Assembly (NCBI GenBank): GCA_022712835.1
Contig: JAFLJU010000114.1
Location: 1-7,321, forward strand
From: Desulfobacteraceae bacterium
GTDB lineage: Bacteria > Desulfobacterota > Desulfobacteria > Desulfobacterales > Desulfobacteraceae
Length of the DNA stretch: 7,321 nt
Direction: 5' to 3'
Numbering within the stretch: position 1 is the first letter of the stretch; every line of letters begins with the position of its first letter. This document shows positions 1 through 6,429 of the stretch, piece after piece. A program made the position numbers and the translations under genes. The notes under the pieces were generated by a model that worked only from the letters and a program-made list of their open reading frames with translations, had not been told where the DNA came from and made no database searches.

Positions 1-143
1 ATTTGTGCATGGGGGAGGGGCATGACAATAGCCCAGCTCCAGATGTTGTTCCATTTATTGGGTAGAAAATCTTGCCGGGAACGATAGCATGAAACAATAA
101 AAAAAGACACATCAATTGAAGAGGCAATTTTCCATAAAGTCCG

Positions 144-171
144 TTGAAAAAAAAGGAAAAAATGATACACT
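144..171 (+). promoter_or_regulatory. Candidate sigma70-type promoter for the dikinase-like/gap operon
   Basis: TTGAAA at 144-149 matches the -35 consensus in five of six positions. A 16-bp spacer leads to TACACT at 166-171, four of six matches to TATAAT. TG at 163-164 sits in the extended -10 position. Transcription would start near 178, giving a ~38-nt leader before the GTG start at 216. The call rests on motif matching only; the surrounding DNA is A-rich, so chance matches are possible. Confidence 0.45.
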
Positions 172-205
172 GCGTTCAAAGTTAAACGTTGCGATCATAA
201 ACAAT

Positions 206-210
206 AAGGA
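206..210 (+). promoter_or_regulatory. Ribosome binding site that supports the GTG start at 216
   Basis: AAGGA at 206-210 lies 5 nt before a GTG codon at 216. No ATG is better placed near the start of this long frame, so the Shine-Dalgarno match decides the start. Confidence 0.6.
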
Positions 211-215
211 TAGCT

Positions 216-3200
216 GTGAAATCAAAAGCCCTTGAAGTTAACCTTTCCGGTACCAGAGCCGATGTGACCATTGATGCAAAATATCAATTGCTTCTGGATA
301 TTTTTGATGGATATGTGGGGATTTTAACCCGATTGGAGATCTTTTTAAAAGAGTTGTCCCACCCCTACCGGAACTGGGGGTTTATTGTCAGCGAGGCCCG
401 GCATTTTACCCTTCATTATTTTTATCTTTACAAACCCCATCCAGAAGGGTCAAAAGCCCTGGCGCTGTTTGCCGATATTTTTATTACCGCCTTTGAATCC
501 CGGCCGGAAAAGGATATCAGGGAGGCAGCTGTCGATAACCTAATGCTGGTGCTCCACCACATTGCCAAGGAATCCGGCAATGAGGTGGCCCGATTTTTTC
601 CGGTGATGGAAAAGGAAATAACCCGGATTTATGCCTATGAGGGCCGGGATTTTCACACGTTTGTTTGTTCCTATTATCAACCGGACCGGCTGGCCCAGGT
701 GCTACTGGAAAATCTGGGAGAAAACTTGAAATCAGGGGGTGAGCCGGTACTTTTCTTGGCGTTGAACCGTCTGTTAGTTAAGTTTTACGAGGCATCCTTT
801 GCCTATTGGCTGACCCAGGATGACCCGGTGGAATGGATGCGGGAAAATATTGATGAATGGCGAATCAATGACGGTCTCATTCAAAGCCTGGACACGATTT
901 CCCATTCCCGGCTGATCTTCTGGCAGGATCAGCTTAAGACGCTTGTAAAGACCCGGGATATGGGCAATCCTGAGACAACAGCTATGCTCATCCAGCTGAC
1001 CGGTTTCAGGGATTTTGTCAAACGATTCAAGGAGGTCCCCCGCCAGATTATGGACCACTCCCAGGGCAAGACCTATGGAAAGTACTTTAAGCTCACCTTT
1101 CTTTTTTATATTATCCATGCCCCCGGGCTTGCCAGAATCCATAGGGAGGCACTGGGGGAGATCCACAGAACCCTTATCCGGTTGATCGGGGACCGGGATT
1201 TTAAAAAGGATATCCGGATTGTGGACCAGACTTTTTCCCTGCTCAAGGAGCACAAGGGGCGGTACCCTGGCACGGTGCTGGAGTGTATCCATAAGATCGG
1301 CGATGCGGTATATAAAACCGATGAAATTGAATTGATCAATCATTTTATTGACAATGCGGTGGACCACGGATTTCAGTTCCCCATGATACGGGGAACTGGG
1401 GAAGATTGGCAGATCCAGGGAAACAATGCCCATGTGAAAAACATCCGGGTGTTTTTAAGCCTTATTGGCCAGCAGCCCAAAAAATCAAAGCGTCTTTTGT
1501 CCGCCTTGATCGTTTCCCTGTCCATCGGCGGGGTGTTTATCCGGGACACCGACCTGTTTCCCAGAGATATCACCCAATTTCTAAATTCAGACATTGGCCC
1601 GGTGTTTAATCTGGTCAAGCAATTGGCAAGGCTTTTGCCAGCCTTTTTTAATGAAATCGGTGCCGAAGGAGAGTTAAGGGATATTTCCACCCAGTTGGAT
1701 GAATCCTGCCACAGACGGGATCGCTTGGTTCATTTTTTAAGAAAACAATGCCATGTGGAAAGCTCCAGCCGGATTGTGGAGTTTATTGAGCAGGTCATGG
1801 TTTTCTGGAAGACCCGGGATAAAACACCGCTTCAACCCTTTGTTCCTCCGTCTATCTATGGGGATATCAGCCCCACCGGGCGGTTTATTGAGGGCCCTTG
1901 CAAAATTTTATTGTTTCTTGAGTCCAAAAAACTGGTTCGACCGGAAGAGTATCTGATGGTCAAACAGGATGCCCTGGATAAGCTTGTTAACCAGGTGGAT
2001 GGGGTAACGGACCTGGATCGGTCCCGGGTCAAACTCATGTTTCGGTTTTACCGGCTGCTCAATGAAAAATACGGAATCAGCAACCTGGATCTAAAAGAAT
2101 ATCTCAAGGGTTTCAGGACCCAGGATCTGCCCGATCCCCAGCGCCTTATTGCAGCCCTTGAAGAACCGGATCTGGAAACCCGGATTGAATTTTTGTTAAA
2201 TTATATGCTCCAGCTCAAGGAGATCATCCTTTCGGATAAAACCTATGCGGTCAATGAAGCCATTTATCACAAACGGCATTTTGCCGTGGATATCCCCTCC
2301 ATGTACGGCAGTTATAATGAGGCAAAATTTGATGCCCTGGGGCTGACCCTTCGAATTGAGAGCATTGTCAACGTCTTGTTTGAAGATCTGGTTAACGGGA
2401 TTGACCTGCGGCTGATCACCAAGCCCACCTTTGTCAAAATTTTCAGTATTTTGATGCTGCTTCGCAAAGCCCTGAGTCTGGAGGGCATTGTGTCCAGCAA
2501 ATTGGATACCCAGCTGGAGTTTTTAAAGTATAGTGTGAATATCACCACCTGTTCCTTTACCCAGTACCTGGATATCTTTAAAGGGTTTATTCGGGCCGTG
2601 GCCGACGCGGTTTCTGACAACTTTAATACCATCCATTCCAGAAACCTGGTCCACATGGAATCCCGGATAGGAAAAGACCAGATTCTTACCAAATACATGC
2701 CCGGGGCCCATGGGGAGAATGGGGCGGATTTGGATGCCAAGATGGCTGAAAAGCTGGACCAGCGGCTGGCCGATATTTTTTTCAGGGATCGGATTGCCAC
2801 TTCCCTGGGACTCCAGCAATTGGACGTTTTTTTAAACCGGATCCTGCACACCTTGTTCCGTCAGTCTGAAAAACTTTCCCAGGATGAACTTTCCGCACTG
2901 CTCAATTATGACCCAAAATGTTCGGTTACCAATATTGATGATGAAGACCCCATCTCCAATAACATCATCTATCTGGGTAACAAGGGGTGGAATCTGATCC
3001 GGCTTAAGCATCTGGGGATTGAGATTCCCAATGGGTTTATCATCACCACCGAGGTGTTCAAGTGCCTGGATCTGATCAACAAGTATACCCCTGCTGCCCA
3101 GAATTTCAAACAGCATGTGACCACCATGTTGGCTCGGCTGGAACAAACAACCCATGCGTCGTTTGGGGATCTGGAAAACCCCTTGCTCCTGTCGGTTCGA

Positions 3201-4436
3201 AGCGGTTCCTCCATTTCGCAACCCGGGATGCTGGATTCTTTTTTAAATGTGGGGATCAATGAAAAAATTGCGGCCAGTATTGCCTTAAAAACAGGCAATC
3301 CCTGGTTTGCATGGGATTCTTATAGACGGTTTCTCCAGGCCTACGGCATGACCTTTGATATCCAGCGGGATGCCTTTGATCAGGTGATCAGTGGCTTCAA
3401 GGAACGTCACGGCATCTCTTTTAAACGGTATTTTACCGGAGACCAGATGCGCGAGGTGGCCCTGGGCTATAAGCAATTGTTGGTGGATTCCGGGGTGGAC
3501 CTGATTGAATCCCCCATGGAACAACTCTTTCTGGCCATTCACAAGGTTTTTTCTTCCTGGAATTCCAAACGGGCAAAGGATTATCGGCAGATCATGGGCA
3601 TCTCCGATGATTGGGGTACGGCTGTGACAGTTCAGAAAATGGTCTTTGGCAATCAGTCCCGGCAATCCGGGTCCGGGGTGGTGTTCAGCCACAGCCCAAA
3701 ATTACCCGGGGATACGATTCGGCTCTGGGGGGATTTTACCATTGGAAATCAAGGAGAGGATGTGGTGTCGGGTCTGGTTAAAACCCTTCCCATATCGGAA
3801 ATACAGAAGGAGCTTGAGGACAGGGAGTCTAAAATGAGCCTGGAAACCAAGTTTCCCGAAATTTACAAGCAGCTTGTCTGTATTGTCCAGCAGTTGATCT
3901 ATGAAGAGGGGTGGAACCCCCAGGAGATCGAATTTACCTTTGAGGGGCCGGAAAAAAAGGATTTGTTCATCCTCCAGGCCAGGGACCTTTCCCTGCGGGA
4001 CCGGAAAAAAATGGTGGGGTTTGAGGCCAATGACATGGAGCTATCCGCCCTTTATCTGGGCCAGGGCATTGGCGTTTCTGGCGGCGCCATGAGCGGTCGG
4101 GTCGTATTTACCCTGGAGGAGATAGACGGGTTCCGCCGCCAGGACCCGGACGCCAATTTGATTCTGGTGAGGAACGACACCGTGCCCGATGATATTCTGG
4201 AAATAGATGCATCGGATGGGATACTAACGGCCAAGGGGGGGTTGACCTCCCATGCGGCCGTGGTGGCCTATAATTTGAGAAAAACCTGTGTGGTGGGATG
4301 TGAAAATCTGGTGTGCAATGAAAAGGAAAAAGAGTGTACCCTGAATGGGGTGAAAATGAAGGTGGGAGATTTTATCAGTATCAACGGATATAAGGGGTCT
4401 GTGTATCAAGGTGAGATCAAGGTTAATTTAATTTAA
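216..4436 (+). CDS. PPDK-like ATP-grasp/phosphohistidine protein without the PEP/pyruvate barrel, with a large unknown N-terminus
   Basis: This is a 1406-residue protein. Residues ~1-905 are mostly helical-looking, without a signal peptide or clear membrane segment, and I recognise no family in them. From ~916 the sequence follows the PPDK nucleotide-binding domain: GNKGWNL at 921-927 (K923), SVRSG with R995, PGMLDS at 1003-1008, QGEDVV from Q1179, EIEFT at 1237-1241 and LQAR ending at R1256. The swivel domain follows, with GGLTSHAAVVA and the presumed phospho-acceptor H1346. The protein ends 60 residues after that histidine, just where PPDK would begin its PEP/pyruvate TIM barrel. The ATP-grasp residues look intact, so ATP-dependent histidine phosphorylation is likely (inference). 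The final acceptor is unknown; rifampin phosphotransferase and glucan water dikinases show that this module can serve other acceptors. Start is GTG with AAGGA 5 nt upstream. The gap gene follows after 18 nt, suggesting cotranscription. Probably cytoplasmic. Confidence 0.88.
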   Translation: MKSKALEVNLSGTRADVTIDAKYQLLLDIFDGYVGILTRLEIFLKELSHPYRNWGFIVSEARHFTLHYFYLYKPHPEGSKALALFADIFITAFESRPEKDIREAAVDNLMLVLHHIAKESGNEVARFFPVMEKEITRIYAYEGRDFHTFVCSYYQPDRLAQVLLENLGENLKSGGEPVLFLALNRLLVKFYEASFAYWLTQDDPVEWMRENIDEWRINDGLIQSLDTISHSRLIFWQDQLKTLVKTRDMGNPETTAMLIQLTGFRDFVKRFKEVPRQIMDHSQGKTYGKYFKLTFLFYIIHAPGLARIHREALGEIHRTLIRLIGDRDFKKDIRIVDQTFSLLKEHKGRYPGTVLECIHKIGDAVYKTDEIELINHFIDNAVDHGFQFPMIRGTGEDWQIQGNNAHVKNIRVFLSLIGQQPKKSKRLLSALIVSLSIGGVFIRDTDLFPRDITQFLNSDIGPVFNLVKQLARLLPAFFNEIGAEGELRDISTQLDESCHRRDRLVHFLRKQCHVESSSRIVEFIEQVMVFWKTRDKTPLQPFVPPSIYGDISPTGRFIEGPCKILLFLESKKLVRPEEYLMVKQDALDKLVNQVDGVTDLDRSRVKLMFRFYRLLNEKYGISNLDLKEYLKGFRTQDLPDPQRLIAALEEPDLETRIEFLLNYMLQLKEIILSDKTYAVNEAIYHKRHFAVDIPSMYGSYNEAKFDALGLTLRIESIVNVLFEDLVNGIDLRLITKPTFVKIFSILMLLRKALSLEGIVSSKLDTQLEFLKYSVNITTCSFTQYLDIFKGFIRAVADAVSDNFNTIHSRNLVHMESRIGKDQILTKYMPGAHGENGADLDAKMAEKLDQRLADIFFRDRIATSLGLQQLDVFLNRILHTLFRQSEKLSQDELSALLNYDPKCSVTNIDDEDPISNNIIYLGNKGWNLIRLKHLGIEIPNGFIITTEVFKCLDLINKYTPAAQNFKQHVTTMLARLEQTTHASFGDLENPLLLSVRSGSSISQPGMLDSFLNVGINEKIAASIALKTGNPWFAWDSYRRFLQAYGMTFDIQRDAFDQVISGFKERHGISFKRYFTGDQMREVALGYKQLLVDSGVDLIESPMEQLFLAIHKVFSSWNSKRAKDYRQIMGISDDWGTAVTVQKMVFGNQSRQSGSGVVFSHSPKLPGDTIRLWGDFTIGNQGEDVVSGLVKTLPISEIQKELEDRESKMSLETKFPEIYKQLVCIVQQLIYEEGWNPQEIEFTFEGPEKKDLFILQARDLSLRDRKKMVGFEANDMELSALYLGQGIGVSGGAMSGRVVFTLEEIDGFRRQDPDANLILVRNDTVPDDILEIDASDGILTAKGGLTSHAAVVAYNLRKTCVVGCENLVCNEKEKECTLNGVKMKVGDFISINGYKGSVYQGEIKVNLI

Positions 4437-4454
4437 AAAGGAATACAAAAAAAT

Positions 4455-5705
4455 ATGAATACAAATGAATCAATGGTCCTGGGTATTAACGGGCTTGGGA
4501 GAATTGGCAAGCTGTCCCTGTGGCACCATGTGGGCAGGAAATATTTTAACCAGATTGTGATCAATGTGGGCCGGGAAGTGGGCACTTCCATGGCAGATAT
4601 CGTCCACTATATTGAACGGGACTCCACCTATGGCCGCCTGGAGGCATATCTCCACGGATACCAGGGGAAACCGGTTATCACCGATGTGGATGCCAAGGGG
4701 TCCACCCTGAAGGTGAACGGTGTTGATGTTAAAATTTTAACGAATCACAGAAATCCCAAAAATATTGAATGGGCAGCGCATGGGGTAAATATTGTCGTGG
4801 ACACCACGGGCCAGTTCCTGGATCCAAATCTGGGTGCCGATGATCCCAAAGGTGCTCTTAGGGGGCATCTTGAGGCCGGTGCCCAAAAGGTGATCGCCTC
4901 GGCTCCCTTTAAGCTCAAACAAGGTGCCGTCATGCCCGATGATGCCGTGACAACGGTCATGGGAGTAAATGACAGGGACTATGACCCGATTCGCCATACC
5001 CTTGTTTCCAATGCCTCCTGCACCACCACCTGTCTTTCCCATATGGTCAAGCCGTTGCTGGATGCCTTTGGTATAGAACGGGTATTGTCCGCTTCCATGG
5101 CCACTATCCATGCCGCCACAGGGTCCCAGCAGGTGTTGGATCGCCTGCCCAAGACAGGGGCCACCGATCTTAGAAAGAATCGGTCCATCCAGAACAATAT
5201 CATCCTGACCACCACCGGGGCTGCCAAGGCATTGCAATTGGTGATTCCAGAAATGGCCACTATTGGATTTATGGCGGAATCTGTTCGAATCCCCATTTCC
5301 ACCGGATCATTGATCATCCTGGTAATGAATTTCCAGGAAGCACTCAATGAAAAGCCCATTCGTAGGGATATGATCAATGATATCTTCAAAGCCGCGGCAG
5401 AGCAGAATTCCAACGGCTATCTGGTGTTTACCAACAAACAGAATGTTTCTTCTGATATTATTGGAACCCCCAAGGCAGGCGCTGTCATCGAAGGTCATGA
5501 AACCCACACCCGAACCGGGTCCATCAATATCAACCTGGAACATATGCGGGGCATTGACAAGGAAATTTTGGACAGCATCAAAGACCATGTGGGCAGTATC
5601 CAGGTTACCCAGGCCGTCATATACGGGTGGTACGACAATGAATTGGCAAGCTACGTTAATATGATGGGTGACCGCACCGTATCCGTTGCAGAATCCCTGG
5701 AATAG
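4455..5705 (+). CDS. gap: Type I glyceraldehyde-3-phosphate dehydrogenase, enlarged variant
   Basis: This enzyme interconverts glyceraldehyde 3-phosphate and 1,3-bisphosphoglycerate in glycolysis or gluconeogenesis. The Rossmann motif GINGLGRIG is at residues 10-18, the catalytic Cys is C189 in SNASCTTTC, the catalytic His is H219 in ATIHAATGSQ, the phosphate-site region TTTGAAKA starts near 252, and WYDNE is at 392-396. At 416 residues it is about 80 longer than typical GapA (~335). Extra residues lie around 120-165, between Cys and His (30 residues apart rather than 27), and between ~290 and WYDNE. The CTTNC of common enzymes is CTTTC here. The Asp that usually follows the second beta strand (N-D) is replaced in INVGRE (V38, R40), which hints at NADP use or relaxed cofactor choice; that is inference. 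AAGGA at 4438-4442 is 12 nt before the ATG, and the gene is very probably cotranscribed with the dikinase-like gene. Confidence 0.93.
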   Translation: MNTNESMVLGINGLGRIGKLSLWHHVGRKYFNQIVINVGREVGTSMADIVHYIERDSTYGRLEAYLHGYQGKPVITDVDAKGSTLKVNGVDVKILTNHRNPKNIEWAAHGVNIVVDTTGQFLDPNLGADDPKGALRGHLEAGAQKVIASAPFKLKQGAVMPDDAVTTVMGVNDRDYDPIRHTLVSNASCTTTCLSHMVKPLLDAFGIERVLSASMATIHAATGSQQVLDRLPKTGATDLRKNRSIQNNIILTTTGAAKALQLVIPEMATIGFMAESVRIPISTGSLIILVMNFQEALNEKPIRRDMINDIFKAAAEQNSNGYLVFTNKQNVSSDIIGTPKAGAVIEGHETHTRTGSININLEHMRGIDKEILDSIKDHVGSIQVTQAVIYGWYDNELASYVNMMGDRTVSVAESLE

Positions 5706-5746
5706 GCCTTTTTTTATACGATTGATATGAGGGAGAAACATCGGCC

Positions 5747-5971
5747 ATGGCTATTTTTGGAAAGAATGGATTTATCCGGAAACAAGAGGCTAACTTTGCC
5801 AAAAAGCTTCTTGTCTGGAAATATGAAAACTCCGGTATGGTTTTACCCGACGAGGCTACTCTATCAGCCCATGCAGAAAAAGTTGTGGAGGATGCCCGGG
5901 TGATTGCAAAAAAAAGCGGGCGCAATATTCTGGAAATTCTGAAAGAGACCCTAAAGGTGATTAAAAAATAA
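5747..5971 (+). CDS. Small basic protein of unknown function (74 residues)
   Basis: I do not recognise a family. The protein begins MAIFGKNGFIRKQE and is rich in Lys/Arg. From about residue 36 it looks like a continuous amphipathic helix ending in Lys-Lys. No Cys pair, signal peptide or membrane segment is seen. The start is supported by a purine-rich GAGGGAG at 5729-5735, 11 nt before the ATG, which is a longish spacing. It lies 41 nt after gap on the same strand and is likely the last gene of that operon. The coherent translation and its position argue that it is real; an accessory role with the upstream genes is only a guess. Confidence 0.72.
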   Translation: MAIFGKNGFIRKQEANFAKKLLVWKYENSGMVLPDEATLSAHAEKVVEDARVIAKKSGRNILEILKETLKVIKK

Positions 5972-6049
5972 GCCGCTCTTGAGTACAGGACCCAATTTAT
6001 CAGCAGGGTACGGCCAGACGGTTTGCTTAAGAAACTTACCATGAAGCAG

Positions 6050-6093
6050 ATGAAGATCATGAAGGGAAAAAAGGTGTCCTTCATGATCTTCAT
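6050..6093. repeat. Perfect 16-bp inverted repeat between convergent genes
   Basis: The left arm 6050-6065 (ATGAAGATCATGAAGG) is perfectly complementary to 6078-6093, leaving a 12-nt loop. An alternative pairing joins ACCATGAAG at 6038-6046 with CTTCATGGT at 6088-6096. The left side holds three ATGAAG copies at 9-nt spacing (6041, 6050, 6059). It sits between the plus-strand operon end (5971) and the minus-strand operon end (6118), so it may protect or terminate both transcripts. On the plus strand it is followed by an A-tract, and on the minus strand the T-tracts precede it, so it is not a standard intrinsic terminator. Confidence 0.7.
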
Positions 6094-6117
6094 GGTAAAA
6101 AAAAGGTTTAAAAAAAG

Positions 6118-6429
6118 TTAAAGAAGATTGAATCCAGCCGCTTTCCAGCCGCCGATTCCTTTGTCCAGAACCCGTGTGTTGATGTAGCCTTTTTCCATAT
6201 ATTGCACGGCAAGACCTGCCGCAGAGCTGTCATTGACTCAGCCTCAGTAGAAGATGATGTTCGTATCCTTTGCAAGGTCGGGTTTCATCTTTAAAAATTC
6301 GCTCATGGGGATGGCGCCTTCAAGGTGGGCCTGGCTGTTAAACTTGTCATCGTCATAGATGCACACCAGAAGGGAGAGTCCTGCCCTTGTTCTGGATCTG
6401 GCATCTGCTGCGGATATCCGATTTGTCAT
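6118..6429 (-). CDS. Rhodanese-like selenoprotein with two in-frame UGA (Sec62-Gly-Sec64)
   Basis: Read with UGA as selenocysteine, the frame from ATG (6427-6429) to TAA (6118-6120) gives 103 residues. The first 61 include LEGAIPMSEF, typical of the rhodanese fold (compare H-I-x-G-A-I). Next comes IIFY, then UGA-GGC-UGA, then VNDSSAAGLAVQYMEKGY and, near the end, the characteristic GIGGWKAAGF. Both UGA codons (6244-6246, 6238-6240) fall where related rhodanese-like proteins have FYCxCPNEAS, so they replace the two cysteines of the active-site loop. Clear rhodanese sequence on both sides in one frame argues against chance or decay. A SECIS-like hairpin follows (6207-6221). AAGGAGG lies 7 nt before the ATG, and the ATG overlaps the stop of the upstream GNAT tail, indicating translational coupling. 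Probable role: cytoplasmic sulfur or selenium transfer, or thiol/selenol redox (family inference). The alternative is a 61-residue truncated product. Confidence 0.86.
6207..6221 (-). promoter_or_regulatory. Candidate bacterial SECIS hairpin for the rhodanese-like selenoprotein
   Basis: On the minus strand, CGGCA (6221-6217) pairs with UGCCG (6211-6207), enclosing the loop GGUCU. Two G-U wobbles can extend the stem. The GCAGGUCU segment matches the apical part of the E. coli fdhF SECIS as I recall it. The GGU codon begins 21 nt after the second UGA and 27 nt after the first, within the usual bacterial UGA-to-loop range, so one element could serve both codons by recruiting SelB. It is coding sequence at the same time (Ala-Gly-Leu-Ala). 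Confidence 0.72.
6238..6246 (-). other. UGA-GGC-UGA recoding site (double selenocysteine)
   Basis: Two in-frame TGA codons separated by one Gly codon interrupt the rhodanese-like frame at codons 62 and 64. Both must be decoded for the conserved C-terminal half to be made. Plain translation would end after Tyr61, so standard annotation will truncate the gene or call it a pseudogene. Confidence 0.82.

Noticed and set aside
1..87. Plus-strand frame 1 is open from the left edge to TAG at 85-87, possibly the end of an upstream gene; a minus-strand frame is also open here.
   Set aside because: Fewer than 30 codons with no recognisable sequence in either; open frames of this length are expected by chance.
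92..207. The 9-mer AAACAATAA occurs twice (92-100 and 199-207).
   Set aside because: Short and A-rich in an A-rich leader; no symmetry or known operator resemblance.
5706..5716. T-tract just after gap as a possible terminator.
   Set aside because: No hairpin could be found immediately before it, and the next gene begins 41 nt after gap with its own RBS.
5972..6121. The frame of the 74-residue gene stays open for 49 codons after its TAA, with internal ATG codons from 6041.
   Set aside because: The stop is TAA, so not selenocysteine. No ribosome binding site precedes 6041, and the openness is explained by the ATGAAG repeat and A-tracts.
6244..6429. Rhodanese-like gene as a pseudogene with nonsense mutations.
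   Set aside because: Two UGA codons exactly at Cys positions, intact flanking sequence in one frame, a SECIS-like hairpin and a strong RBS fit recoding better than decay.
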